Shown here: one piece after another, positions 33,580 to 47,426 of the stretch | Layout: each line of letters begins with the position of its first letter | Numbering within the stretch: position 1 is the stretch's first letter | Source of the DNA: Sipunculus nudus | Lineage: Eukaryota > Annelida > Sipuncula > Golfingiida > Sipunculidae | DNA length: 64,000 bases | Reading direction: 5' to 3' | Assembly (NCBI GenBank): GCA_026874595.1 | Contig: CM049317.1 | Coordinates: 29,079,401 to 29,143,400 of the forward strand | Notes under the pieces: generated by a model | Told to the model about the DNA's origin: nothing | What the model saw: the letters and a program-made list of their open reading frames with translations, nothing else | The model's database searches: none | Translations under genes and position numbers: made by a program

Positions 33580-36544
33580 ATTCTTCTTTGGTCAATTCCC
33601 AAAATGCCCTGAAAATTTCGTGATAACGTGAATTTTGTTGTTAACAAACACACACAAAAGCACACACAACCCTAAAGGCGGAGGCAATAACCCTCAGTTT
33701 AAATTCAGTGAGAATAGCATGACATCACTGCAGTAAGTACATCAACAGCCTGTTAGGTATTACATTGCATCTCGCGTCTTTGTCAAATATCAAGCGGAAC
33801 TGCTATATATTTCGGTGCTTTGCCATGACGAATAGTTTTCAAAAGTAAAATTTAAAAAAAAATAAGCGAAAATAATGCCATCTCGCTTTAAGGTGTAAAT
33901 TGTGAGGTAATAAAATAATATCAAATAATCTATCAGTCCGCCACTGGGGGAAGATGGAACTAACTTGTCCTTATTAAGGGTCTTAGTATGATCAAGCTTA
34001 CATGTATCATTTTCACTTTAAAATGCATATGTTTTAGTTCTAATGATTTATACATTTTTGGAATCGGCAGAATATCTTCTTTTATAAACCATATTTAAAT
34101 AAAAAAATTATCAGTTTAAAAAAAATAGAAATTATATTTTTCTTTTATAAAATAATAATAAAATTATAAAAAATATAATAAAAAATATAAAATAAATTTT
34201 ATAAAATTGCGAGGCATACATCAAGGCTTATATTTCTCTTAAAAACCTTATTTTATTTTTAATTTACGACTATAAAGCAAATGGTTGCTTTCTCCAACAA
34301 TGGTTCTACTTGCTTTATGTATTATGATATATGTAAAAAAGTAAGGCAGTTCAGAGTTAAGAGTTTTGGAATATATATACACAGACACATGATCACAAGT
34401 GGCCAGATTTATTCTTGGTAAAATACTGCTTGTGGAAAATTGCCAAAATTGTTTATATTTTTATAATGCATCGTCATCATGCCAGTGATGATACAACGAT
34501 AACTTGTCATTGATAACATATGTCTTAAAAAATACTAAGGAATATATTGCTAGAAGCAAATTATGATAGAACTGATGTTGTGTGCGTTTCCCAGCAAAAA
34601 CGTATGCTGCCTGGGCAAAGACTTATTGTCAACATGTCATGACCCATGGGTCACTTATTTTTTTATATATATAAATGCATTCAGAAAAATTGTCATAAAT
34701 AAAGAAATTTAGGAGAACTTACTGTAGAGAGCAGTGTTAGTAATTTGTCGGTGAGAGCTCCAAGTTAGCTTACCTAAATTAAATGAATACTTTTGTGCAA
34801 ATATTCAAAGCTACTGAGGGATACATGTATTTAGATTTAATAAGAATATCTTCCTTCATCTTTTAAATTAGCTGGGTTATAACGCACAAATATTATAGAT
34901 ACAAACAGTTTCTTAAATATGAGATTAGTCACTTTACTAATATTAAATATGTATGTTTTTCAACTCTGTTGGAAGATTTTTTTAGCAATATATGATACTG
35001 AATATCATGTAATTTTCCTTACCTTTAACCCTAATCAGCAACTGTGATAAGTAAAGGTCTTTCAGTATTATTGTTTCACAGAAAGATTGTGATTCTTATT
35101 GTACCAAGATATTGTCTCATATTTTTTAAATACATTCAGGAAAATTGTCAGAAATATAGACATTTTGAGGAATTTGTTGAAAAGAACAATGTTGGTTTTT
35201 GTCCAGTCATCTTAAAATGAAGGACTATTTCTGTATGTTTAAGCCTGATAGATATCAAAGGGTCCTAATTTAATATTTTAAACATTGAATCGGGGATTTT
35301 CTTTTTATTTATTTCGTATAACTTTGTTTAATCACAGAAAGACATTGATATTAATGGGGTCAGTGAGGAATTTTATTGATCAAATATTAACAGGCATATA
35401 TTACATTGATTTAATTATAATGATTATACTTGTTGAGTGATAACTGTATGTATTGGAAGCAGGAGTGTTTACTCTTTATATAGATTTATGGATACATACT
35501 TAGAAAATTAGACCAGTCATCAGATTAATTTACTTTTTTTTTTTTTTTAATTACATTGTATAAGAGAAGATTGATATGAATTGGGGCAATGTATTGTGGA
35601 AATATATAGGTAAATGATAATACTAAACATGCAAGTTGTTCACTGGGGTAGAACAATGTTGATAATTATTAAGCATTATATATGTTTAGTTACTAGACTT
35701 AACTTTTATTTTATATATTTATTTATTTATTCATCTTTCAGACTTTAGTTTGTACTATTATTTATTAAGGTTTTTGGGTATGTTGGCATCATAGGAAGAC
35801 ATCTGAGGTGATATGAGTCTTATTTTTTCCTAAAATATCAAGTGTAACACACAGAGAGTTACCTATTTTGAATAAGTTAATTTTTTGTTATAAGGAAATA
35901 GGCACTTTGACACATATTAATATCATAGAAATATATGGATATATTAATTTGTTAAGGTGAAAACAGTCACCTAAGTAATACTAAAGCTGTCAATCAAATG
36001 AAATCAAATAATAATGGTTATATATGAATTAGAATTAAGATATTTATACACCAGGAAAAGCTAGATACATTAATTTGTAAATTCGAGATTAGTTATAAAA
36101 AAAATAATAATTTAAAACAAAATCAGAATACTAGAAGAAAGAAAATATTGACTAAGATATAGATTAAATTTGGGTTAGTTGTTAAAAAATAAATATAAGA
36201 AAGGGGCAAGCCTGTCAGAAGTCCTTTTGCTGACATGACGATGAATAGACCTGAGAGAATAAGGTTTTCCTCAGGTTTAGGATGGATCAAGATGATCCAT
36301 GTAACCTTTAGCTTACTAAGCTTAGTACAAGAAAGTAAACTAAAGGCTACAACTTGTTGGGCTTATTTAAGAAAAAACATTAAATTAAAATGTTACAAAG
36401 ATACTAAAACCAACAAGATTACTTTTTTAATTAGTTTATTTTTCCATTTGCACATGCAAACAAATTTATTAATATACAAACTCAAAACACTTGTTTATCT
36501 CCCAGTAAAGTATTTATGGTTAAAGAGTAATATTTGTGTTATTT
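33580..36544. other. AT-rich gene-poor stretch upstream of the LINE
   Basis: Very AT-rich DNA with no splice-bounded coding segment. Its later part may be the 5' region of the retrotransposon that starts its recognisable coding part at about 36545, but no first ORF of that element could be found. The open frame at 36235-36576 has no recognisable domain. Confidence 0.4.
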
Positions 36545-39500
36545 GTGTCATTCAGATTAATAAGCTTAAATGTTAGGGGGTTAGGTAACCCCAAAAAGAG
36601 AAGATCTGTATTTAGATGGGCCAAATTGCAAGGGGCTGATAAACTGTTCTTACAGGAAACACATGGAACTACAGAAATAGAAAATCAGTGGAATAATGAA
36701 TGGAATGGGAAAGCTTTTTATAGTCATGCAAACTCATCTAGTAGAGGATGTACTATTTTCATTAAAAAGAATTTAGAAATAGAAGAAGAGTTTAAGGTAC
36801 ACAGTTCTCAAGATGGAAGGATTCTGATAATTGGATTAAAAATAAAGGGAATAGAATATAAGTTAATAAACATTTATGCACCAAATATGACAAATGAACA
36901 AAATAGATTTTACATTAGACTCTATAACTTAATACACCAGCATATAGAAAATACAGACAATGTCTTAGTAGGAGGAGATTTTAATATAGTTTTTGATGGG
37001 ATTTTGGATAAAAAAGGAGGAACAAAAGATATTTAAGAACACAGTAGTAGAAAACTTTAAAAAAACAATAGATTATTTATCATTAACTGATATTTTTAGA
37101 ATCAAATACCCGTCAAAGAAACGTTATACATGGAGACAAAAGAATGGTCATATTTGCTCTAGATTAGATTATTGGTGGATTTCACAAACGTTACAAGATA
37201 CAGTTAAAGATACATATATTGAACCATACATTCATTCAGATCATTGCGCAGTAATTTTGGATTTGGAACACCCATCAGATGAAGAAAAAAAGGGTAAAGG
37301 CTATTGGAAATTAAATGGAGATATATTACAAGAAGAAGAATTTGTGGAAAAAAGAAAAAAAAGTATGGGATAGAGAGTACAGTAATATTAAAGATGACAG
37401 GGTTAAATGGAAATTGTTTAAATATAAGATAAGACAGTTTAGTATATCATATTGTAAAAAAAGAGCTAAAGAAAGAAAAACAAAAGAAGAGAGTCTTAAA
37501 CAAAAACTACAGGTATTACAAGAAAAATTAGACACATCCAAAGTATGCCATAGTCAAGCTTTACAAGATGAAATAACTTCAGTTACGAATCAGCTGGCAG
37601 ATATTGATAATTATAAAACACAAGGTTGTATGCTTAGATCTAAAATTAGATGGTTCGAACATGGAGAAAAAAATTCTAAATATTTCCTCAACTTAGAGAA
37701 GTATAATAATGGACAAAAATGTATAAGAAAATTAGTGTCACCTACAGAAAATGGTAACCAAAGGAAAAGAAATTTTAGAAATGCAAAAGGAATTTTATCG
37801 GAAGTTATATTGTTCACAAGCAAACAACACTCAGAAGGAGTTGGATGAATACTTGGATAAAATAAGGTTGCCAATGTTATCCAAATTAAATTCAGAATAT
37901 TTAGGTAAAGAAATTACAGAAGAGGAATGTTATTTAACTCTAAAAACATTTGCAAAAAACAAAAGCCCAGGTAATGATGGCATATCTGCAGAATTTTATC
38001 AAAAATTTTGGCCCCTTTTCGGCTCAACTATGGTAGCATCATTTTATAGATCATTTCAAAAAGGGGAACTGTCGTCTTCTCAAAAACAGGCAATAATAAC
38101 ATTAATTGACAAGAAAAAGGATAGAACATTATTAAAAAATTGGAGGCCTATATCTTTGTTAAACGTAGATTACAAAATTTTATCAAAAACTTTAGCTTTA
38201 AGATTAAAAAAGATCATGCCAGAAATTATTAATGCAAATCAAACTAGATATATTCAGGGAAGATATATAGGGGAAAATATAAGAATTTTATCAGACCTTA
38301 TAGAATATACAAGAATGAAAAATTTACCTGGGATATTAATCAGTATAGATTTTGAAAAAGCTTTCGATTCCTTGGAATGGAACTTTATGATATCAGTTTT
38401 GGAGAAATATAAATTTCCATCCATATTTATCAATTGGATTCACATTTTATATAATAATATTGAAAGCTGTGCAATAAATAATGGAGTTACATCTGGATAT
38501 TTTAAAGTTAAAAGAGGGGTTCGCAAGGAGACCCTTTGTCCCCATATTTATTTGTTTTAGCTGCTGAAGTAATGGCAGAATACATAAAGAGTTCAGAAAA
38601 AATAAAAGGATTAGAAGTTTCAGGATATCATTTTAAGTTACTTCAGTATGCAGATGATACGGTAGGAATTGTAAAAGACAAAAGTTCAGCTAAATATTTC
38701 CTTGAGATCATTAAACAATTTGGTAATTTTAGTGGTTTAAAAATTAATTATGAGAAATGTGAAGGTATGTGGATAGGTCAATTTAGAAATAATAAGCCTG
38801 ATAATGGCCTGATAATCCAATAAAATTTTTGGGAGTTTACATTTCATATGATAAAAAAGAATCCGAGGATTTAAATTTTTTCTCTAAGTTGAATTCAGTG
38901 CAAAATATATTGAAAATGTGGAACCAGAGAGGACTGACACTTTTAGGAAAAATTCAAGTAGCAAAATCATTCTTTTTTTCAAAGTTTTTTTTATTATATT
39001 TCTAATGCATCAGTACCAGTAGACTTTTGTAAGAGAGTTGATAAACTCTTCTTCAGTTTTATGTGGAATGGAGGTAGAGAGAGAATTAAGAGAGTAAAAT
39101 TAGTACAAGAAGTGGAAAATGGTGGTCTAAATGCTCCACATATAGAATCAATAATTTATACATCAAGAATAGCATGGCTTAAAAGATACATAAAGGTAGA
39201 AGAAAGACCATGGAAGGTGTTGTTTAGACATTTTTTACAGACACTCTGTCCAGATGTAGAGTTGTTGCTTAACAGTAATATAGAAATAAAAGATATAAAT
39301 TATTTAATATTCCAAGCTTTTACAAAGAAGTCTTAAAAAGTTATATAATGTTACGAATGAAATATTTTGAAAATGTTCCAGTTGAAAAGCAAATTATTTG
39401 GAATAATAAATTATTAAAAATTGACAATGCTTTAACCTATTGGAAACAGTTTTCTGATGTAGGAATTAACACAGGATTAGATTTGTTTGATTACATGGGC

Positions 39501-40521
39501 AATATCAAGTCTTTTGAATTTTGGATTGGAAAAGGTATCTCAGGAATACATTTTTTAAAATGGTATGCCCTTGTGTCTAAGTTTAAATATCTTAAACCGC
39601 AAAATTTAAGTTCTATAGAGCCCTTTTCGTTTGCTTTTTATAATGGGGAGCAGATACTCATATCTGGTGCATCTTCGAAAGTAATATGTCAGTGCTTTGT
39701 TGGTACTATATTAAGAAAAGGGCCATATATTCCAAATATAGCAAGTTGCATGTCAGACATAGAGGTAGATTATAAGGAAGTATACAAGCTTCCCTTTAAA
39801 ATATGTTTGGACACAAAATCTAGAGTGTTTCAATATAAATTGCTTAATAATTGTTTAGTAAATAATTATTGGTTATGTAAATGGAAGATTAAAGGTTCTG
39901 ATTCATGTACTTTTTGCAAAGGAGAGCAAGAACAATTAACACACTTGTTTTGGTCTTGCTATAAGGTTAGAACACTATGGTCAGATATTGAAAGGTGGTG
40001 TAAACAAAAAGGTATTAATATTGATATAAATATCTCTACAGTCATGTACGGTGCTCCAATGGCACCTGTAGTAGGGAATTTAATTTTGTTTGTGGTGAAA
40101 CAATATATAAATTGAGATAGAAATTGTCAAGAAGGTCTATCTTTTGATAAAGCATGCCAGGAAATCTGGAAATATGCCAGAATAGAATTTATAATAACAA
40201 AAAAATAACTTGGTAACTAAGTTTCATAGTAGATGGGGAGAGTTTAGTTATGGGAGAGATTTCATAAATTATAGGTATACAGATAATTAGAGGATTTACT
40301 TTGAGAATACAGGTATTATATACATATTTACTGCATTATTATCAGATATTTTGTTTTGGGAATATATAAAAACCTATATCGAATTGGATAATACAATATA
40401 TATTGGTGAGACAGTGGATCTTTATATACATATAAGGATATCGAATTGTTTTGGAAACTTTCATTGTTTGTTTTGTATGTATTGTATTTGTTTGTTTGTA
40501 ATAAAAAAAAAAAAAAAAAAA
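36545..40521 (+). mobile_element. decayed Tx1/L1-type non-LTR retrotransposon (ORF2, frameshifted)
   Basis: The order of domains is APE endonuclease (LNVRGLG at about 36565, LQETH about 36650, NIYAPN about 36867, GDFN about 36976, SDH about 37238), a linker with RSKIRWFEHGEKNSKYF (about 37636), reverse transcriptase (NWRPISLLN about 38139, SIDFEKAFDSLEW about 38341, YADDT at 38647-38661), a thumb region, and a C-terminal zinc-binding part (CTFC...HLFWSC at about 39906-39960). The element ends in an A20 tail at 40502-40521. The coding line changes frame near 37020, 37370, 37750, 38530, 38825 and 39340, and stops in between, so it cannot make an intact protein. The motif order and the C-terminal Cys/His part fit the Tx1 branch of L1 elements. 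No first ORF was seen. It lies between gene D and the lectin gene and belongs to neither. Confidence 0.9.
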
Positions 40522-40879
40522 AGTATGCTTAAAAGAGTGCTGTAAACTGAATACAAGTTACGTACCTCGTTCTCCTTACGTCTGTGACAAACAACTATGG
40601 TGTATACAAATACGTTTATCATTTACTTGTGTGTTAATTCTTTATTCGGTATCAGATACATGGGTTATTGCCCTAGACTAGAGACGAAGTAAAAGTAATA
40701 GTAATAGTTATAGTAATTGAACCTCTGTAAAAGGACCCAACCCTGCTACTCAAACATATTCAAGGAAAAATATACAAAAGCTTATGTTACTATTTGATAA
40801 TTTTTTTTATGAAAATTCACTACTTTGTAAATATATTAATATTTTAGGAAAGCCGACTCCATTTGTATGTTTTGCAGCC

Positions 40880-41035
40880 CAAAATAATTCAAATGCAAGT
40901 GCACTTGTAAGTGCATTTTTAAATGCATTTGCTTTTGAATTTGATGTATTTTATTACATTTGCATTTGCATTAAAAAGTTTTAATCGCATTTGCTTTTTC
41001 ATTTGATTAATCTGAAGCATTTGCATTTGCATTTA
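40880..41035. repeat. degenerate (ATTTGC)n hexamer repeat
   Basis: GCATTTGCATTTGCATTT-type words recur throughout. Several copies spell ATTTGCAT, the reverse of the POU octamer ATGCAAAT, but a decaying hexamer array would produce that by itself. Confidence 0.75.
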
Positions 41036-42001
41036 TATACGCCAAGTTGCATTTCAACCCAAACCTGGTAATTAGGCGTATGGAATTAATCATGGTATAC
41101 AGTATCCATAGCAACTGATGGGATAAGGAAATATGATTTTAATCTCTTTCAGCATTGACTATATCTTTTTCAAAACGAACTCCTTATAATATTTTAATTG
41201 ACCCAAAAAGGGTCTGTAATCATACTGTAAAGACAGTGTTAATTTTATCTTAGTGTTAATTACTTTGATATATGATGACTTTACTCAGGTTTGTTAATTT
41301 CGTCTTCTCTCTGACAAAATAATAACCATGCAATAGTTAAAGGTAAGTTTAACATTTTTGCTGAGCCACTTAATAGTTTTGTCGTGTTTTATAATGTATT
41401 AGACCTGTATTCTATCAAAAAAGCACACAGGTAAATCTGTAAGTAATGTCAAAATCCGTTATCAGCCCTTCATCATTTTGAAGAAAGGTAACATTCTAAA
41501 CTCCGTTCCTGGTAGTGAGATAAGACAGACAATTAAGCCGCCCATAAAGCTAACTACCCTAAACACGTCCGCATGCACAATATGTTAGGCTTCCGAATAT
41601 GTATGCGTCACTGTATGAAGAATAAAAGACGAAATAAGAAGAACTCTCTTAATATAGGTGTGGACAAATTATGGCGACGATTTTGGTAAATGTCTTCAGT
41701 GGTATTTCATCAAGAGTATCAGGTGTATTTGCGTGTGTGCGAGTACCAACAAGGTTTTACCACATAAAGTGATTTATAACACTTCTGGGGTCGAAGGTTT
41801 CCTTTCAAAGCTATCTGTCTGGATCTTGTTTTTTTTTTTTTTTTTTTTTTTTTTTTTGAGCATTTCACTTTATCTGTTGACCTAGCCCTTAGGGGGTGCA
41901 TGACTTTTATAACATAAGTATCAACATATACCTACATGGCAGCTTATCATTTCGGACGACAGTACCCTTTCTGCCCTGAAAGGAGTTTTTAAATGTCTGT
42001 T

Positions 42002-42052
<51 letters not shown>
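42002..42052. repeat. (TA)n microsatellite
   Basis: About 24 TA units after an imperfect start. Confidence 0.95.
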
Positions 42053-42054
<2 letters not shown>

Positions 42055-43819
42055 CTCTCTGAAAAAAGAGCTCTTTTGTCTGGTTGTTTATTTGCTTGGA
42101 ATAATAAATGATACCATTGCCGTGAATAGCCATATGTGTTGAGTTCTAGTTATGATTCATTACTTCAACCGAAATTTTAAAAAATGGTTAATCGGTCATT
42201 TCTAAAACAGCTGTGAATTATGACCGACGATATATTACCAACAAGTATGTCCTGGGCTTGTTAGGAGAGTAGCAATTGGAACAATAGGACAGAAACCGAC
42301 CGGAAATAGGATAAAAACCACCCATCGCGACACGAAGTCACCGCTGAAATGACCGAAAATTAAGTGGGAATTTTTCTGAAAAGGGGGAAGTCGTTGATCA
42401 CAAGTGTATCTGTTGGTTCTGGTGTTGTTAGATATATAAAATCTGTTGAGTCTTATAAAGTTTGTGGATATTTATTGTTCTCAAACATTGTCCCTAAGCA
42501 ACACACATTTGGACCTTTCAGTGACCGTCTATTTTTGGTGAATATTTTGTAACTTAAATATATAAGACAGTTAATTTTAATTGGAGTTGTAAATAACAGC
42601 AATAATTACAAGCCTCATAACAACGGCTTTTCGGTGTTCAAAATGGCTATATTACGCTATGAACCGAAGAGCGATAGCCGTCTGAGATTAAATATAAAAA
42701 CAATATAATAAACTTTCAATCTGCTCTTCTGCGGCACGAATATTGATGAGGAATGTCATAATAATTACTCATATTGTGTCAAAGTTAGGGTTTGCTGGGC
42801 AGTGGGTCACTTCCATTAAGAATTCTAATAAAGCTCAAAAACAGCAGAGAAGGCGTGAAGGTGTACATGATAAAAAAGCAATTTGTGTGCCTACACGTAC
42901 AACCATCTTTAATATACGAAACATGTCAATAGTTACAATAGCTACCGAGATGACAATACAATTGACATTAGAAATTTAATGTAAATTATGTCAAATTTAA
43001 TGACTATGTTTAGCCCTAGATATTCATAAATACATAGGCGTCCTAAATCTGACACATGAACGTCTAACGTCCTTATCAGCAATCCAAAGCTAAGAAAGGA
43101 TTTGTATGGCGGTATTTTTTTTTACTTGTCCTGCCCCACTACAACGTACGTAACGCCACCATTCAAGCCAAAGAACACCTTTCATTAGATATTACAACTG
43201 GTTATATATTTCATGTATTATTAATTTAGAAGTTCATATATCAATAATATCGAATATATCCAAACCTGCCAAAAGCGTTTGGAATTAAATGGATGACAGA
43301 AACATAATATGCTCTCGGGTGATTAACTTTCCTAGAACTGACAGAATGACCTTTGCTTTCTCGAATATCAGAAGTCTTAGCTCGGTTAGTATAAACACAA
43401 AATAAAATAACTTCGGAGAACCCTCTTAAGGATTCGTTTCCGTGTGATTTATCTTCGTGCATAGTAACTCAGGTCAAGCCAAATACGCTATTAAAACATA
43501 TGACTTTTACGAGGTATTTCAGATAAATGGTTAGTTTAATTGTCACATTAATTTAACCAGAACTTTGAACATATCGTACTTATTACGCTTCAGATTCAGA
43601 AACCGTTATCGTGTAACGTATTTGGTGAAACTGTCTGGTAATGTTCAATGATTAGGTTACAGTCAGAAAATACAATAGCAAAATTTGTAAATATATGGTT
43701 TCTTCTGTTTTTGTGTTGTCAACTTGATACATTTAAAATACTAAGGACAACTGAATAAGCACCAACACCCTATCGTGCTGACATATTTAGTTGCTAAATA
43801 ACATGTTATACACATTACA

Positions 43820-43842
43820 CATACACACACACACACACACAG

Positions 43843-43901
<59 letters not shown>
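43820..43901. repeat. (AC)n-(TA)n compound microsatellite
   Basis: CACACA to about 43847, then TA units to about 43900. Confidence 0.95.
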
Positions 43902-43902
<1 letters not shown>

Positions 43903-44047
43903 TGTTCCTACCCTCGACCGGTGCCTTTCAGTAACGGAGATTTTTAAATGGTTATCATTTGGCTTTTGCAATAAAAGGCTATGTTCCTGAAATCTATATA
44001 AATGAAATGATGGTGTAGGGAGCTACGGTGGCGTTGGTAGGTGATAT

Positions 44048-44475
44048 TTAAAAAATAGAAATTTCACATATCGAGCTACACTGAAAGCTTGGGCCCACAT
44101 CATTCCATTCTCTTGATTTGTCCTGAGGAATGATAAGATAATCTTCCCCAATAAGACCACCACCATAGTTGTTCGGTTCAGTTGCTCGCCAGTAGCTGAA
44201 AGTTATTTTCTCGCCGGTTGCCGTCCAAACCCAATGCCCCTCTTCATCCATATCTGAACCTGAGGTCCAAAACTCCATACTTCCTGAGATTTTAAATAAA
44301 ATAATTATTGTATGTAGGTTCCCTTTCCGAAATTAACAATACAGTCCAGGTCTGGAGGTCTCTGTTCCTCTTATTTCATTAATTATTAAAATATGGATAT
44401 TATTATTTATCTGATTAATTTATTTATTTAATAAAATTATTTAACTTAATCATATTCCCTTTTTCTGTCCTTCTT

Positions 44476-44547
<72 letters not shown>

Positions 44548-46325
44548 TTGTATAAAATAAGCGAAATTTAATAGACATAATGTTGTTCGGTTAATCACTT
44601 AGCATCTTAGTGTCTGCATTTATATAAATCAGAAAAAAAGCACACCTGCTTGTCTGTTTAGAAGTCGTTTGATGTGCATCTGTTCCCCGAGAGACTCGAT
44701 ACTGACAAGATTGCCTCCTGAGACCGCACAACCAGTTTGTGCCCATGTCCAATACGACCGTTCATCATTCAATTTATAGCACGAGGGTCGCCAGGTGCCG
44801 TTTTGGAAGAGCCGCCCACGGCCATACCAGTAGCTGAATCCACTGGGGCAAACAGTACCTGATAAATAACCCCCGGAGTGTTTACGGTTAAAAATACATG
44901 TAGTTCTATTCAATCGGATTCAATATCTTAAGGCTCTGCCATGAATTGAGTCCGATATCCATACACTGAGAGTTTCTACAATATAAGCCTAAGACTACGT
45001 ACCACTGAATGCCCTTGTAGCCAGTGTCAACAGGTGTTACAATTATCTCATGCAGGGGCGTCACTCCTCAAAGCTGGCCCGTTTGAACAAAATTTTTAAA
45101 ATATCTGGCTCTCAGTTCAAAGTGTCAGCGAGGCCCCTGGTGTTAGATCAATATGCCTATACGACCGTGTTCTTCACTATTACTACTAAACCGGCTGATA
45201 TGGCTCTTGTGAAAAGGTTAGTTAATGTGTCTTGTTGCCAGGCTCTAAACAGGCAGTTAAAGGATATCAAAATAAGGCAGAACCTTATAATATTGAGTCC
45301 GATTAAATCCGGCTACACTTCATGGCATATCAAAAACAATTTACATATTGTGTTGGACATGGGTGAATATGTGAGCAGACCGATAGTAAAAGAGAACTAT
45401 CATATGGATAAAAGTAAGAACCGAACACTTCAATCACCAAAACAGAAGATTCATTTTATATTTGACATACTTTTGTATCCGGAGCCGAGGTCATCAGTTC
45501 GCACACGCGAATATGGAGTAGTAGTCTGTCTACCCCGTGTGTTGGAATTAGACCTTTCAGAGTGATCCTTGTATGAGGCAATGATTATTTTAGACCATTG
45601 TTCTGTGGTGTAGTTAGGAACGTTGTGTATCCCACGTTCTGTGTCTTGTTGAAACAGCTGGCTGTCATATATACGAGCCTCTTCTTGTTTTCCTTGAACA
45701 GCTAGGCTGAGATCCATATTAGTATAGAGATAACGACTCCTTTGTTTCCAGCCTTCATTACATAATGTCCAAGAGGACCAGGTCCCCCAATGACTTAAAC
45801 GTGGAGTAATGTCTGGGAAATAGAACAGTTTTATTGAGACAATATATCCTTCATACCAATATATATTTATGATAAAACATAACCCTGATATACTGATAAG
45901 TTGGTTTGAGAGAATTCTTCTATTTATTTTTTAAATCGATATATATGGGCCAGTCACCTATTATATTCATACTTAAATAAATTGTTATCATATTTGTGAT
46001 TAACACTTATTTATGTTAGACAATAATCTTTTAAGTAGACTCATCATAGTCTTGACACAGATGACCGGAAAGCCATTTCGAAAGGAGTATGAAGGATTAC
46101 CACCTAACCCTATTTCTTTATAATTGATAACATTGGTATCTGCATATTTAATTTTATGTAGATCCTATCTTTGCATAGGTATTTTAATTGACTGAAGATA
46201 TTTGAGAACAAACCTTTATGTAAAAACTGGTTCTGTGCTCCACCAACATAAACTTTATGTAAAAAAGCCAGGATAAATATAACTTGCAATCCCTCCTTAA
46301 ATAATCGAAATCTTAAGATCACCAT
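44048..46325 (-). CDS. secreted C-type lectin with a tryptophan-rich TSP1-like segment
   Basis: Exons on the minus strand: 46325-46214, 45812-45534, 44858-44646 and 44283-44048. All junctions are phase 1 and the model gives 279 aa. Residues 1-30 are a signal peptide. Residues 46-55 read WGTWSSWTLC, the W-x-x-W-x-x-W-x-x-C start of a thrombospondin type 1 repeat, but the other TSP1 cysteines are missing. Residues 134-274 form a C-type lectin domain: CPSGF, SCYK, WxxAxxxC, GGxLVSIES, EPN at 237-239 (mannose-type in known lectins), WND at 261-263 and the final C-x3-C. Such lectins bind glycans with calcium outside the cell and are common in mollusc immunity and shell matrix. The two lectin exons are certain; the donor of the TSP1-like exon (GGG|GTAGAC) is weak and another exon may lie in 44860-45530. 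Confidence 0.7.
44477..44546. repeat. (TA)n microsatellite in the last lectin intron
   Basis: TA units with one interruption (TATGTA). Confidence 0.95.
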
Positions 46326-46730
46326 CCCTCTCTTCCATGTATAAAGTCTATAAATTAGAACATTAAGAACAAATGAAAAAATTGTTTGAATTTCTTGGAT
46401 ATTGCTAAAACATTCTTGGCATGGACCGAAAACACAGCAACCGAAAAATATGTCATAAATATATATGTTACATTAAACTATTTTTATTATGTCTTTCCTT
46501 ATGCAGAGGTTGACGGTTAATGGATAACATTTTGTTGTAACCCTGTCGTCTGTAGCCTCGCCGTTTTAGATAAAAAAAAATGCCATCACGCCTCTAAAGA
46601 TTCCTATCTTAACTTTGTGGTACGTTTCTGTTCGGGGGAAATTTCCATTAGCTGAGAACGACCGACTGTCTCCAATTTGTCATAACCTTTCAGGTTTAGT
46701 AGAAACCCGAATACCTGTTTTTAAACTTAC

Positions 46731-46875
46731 CTGTTCACAATTGACTGGGAAGTGAAAAAATAATGTTGAAAGGTCAAAAGGAGTTAAATTCAATGAGGAC
46801 AATGTGTCATCTCAGAGAAATGCCTGCCATGCAGAGGCATTTTATTGGCGAATATCTGGCATGCATGTATTTAAG
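46731..46875 (-). promoter_or_regulatory. likely promoter and untranslated first exon of the lectin gene
   Basis: On the minus strand a perfect donor, GTGAACAG|GTAAGT, lies at 46731/46730, about 400 bp before the lectin start codon. A TTAAATAC box lies about 140 bp upstream at 46873. An acceptor-like TTTATAG precedes the start codon, and an out-of-frame ATG sits 17 bp upstream of it. This supports a short 5' UTR exon. The exact transcription start is not visible. Confidence 0.4.
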
Positions 46876-47426
46876 AAAAAAACACTTTCCCTTAATCGCG
46901 CATTGGAGAAAATTTGCTTAGAAACTCCATTTTTTCAAGTCTTTATAATATATATATATTGTGTATATTATATATATATATATTTGAAATAAAATAATTG
47001 TATCATTTAATGCAGACACAATTTTGATTGAACAATTAGTCTCTGATACGATACAACACCTTACCCTTTTAAGGGCCTGATCTGTTAAAAAATTGAACAC
47101 GAATCGCTTGGCAATGTATCCACGGGAGAATTGATTGTAACATACGGGGTAAACCGGCCTGAAAGGACTTTTAAATGTGCCCTCCCTGGTTATTATATGC
47201 TACTTGGCATCTTAAAGCGTAGTGCTTACTCTTTGTTTCTTTGAATACATAGAATCCTGAATACACATTGTTTTATATTCAGACAATATAATGAAATCAT
47301 CTGCACCAACCAGCAAATCTGTCAATAAGTATTGTCATATCTGTTGAATTTCCCCTAAAGGATTGACATTAACGCATAGTTTGGAAGAGCTTTAAGCGCA
47401 TTTCCATTGTCCGGGAGACGTCATTA

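Larger units (their letters stand above)
40522..44047. other. intergenic, simple repeats only
   Basis: No supported gene. Contents: degenerate ATTTGC hexamers (40880-41035), a T-run at 41829-41857, TA and AC microsatellites, and otherwise unremarkable AT-rich DNA. The 60-78 codon open frames have no splice context or recognisable domain. Confidence 0.5.

Noticed and set aside
40880-41035. Cluster of POU octamers as an enhancer
   Set aside because: The octamers follow from a decaying ATTTGC hexamer array; no gene start is near.
45050-45565. 171-aa plus-strand open frame antisense to the lectin gene
   Set aside because: Its end overlaps the TSP1-like exon on the other strand, it has no recognisable domain, and its start lies in a repeat-like GCAGGGGCGT sequence.
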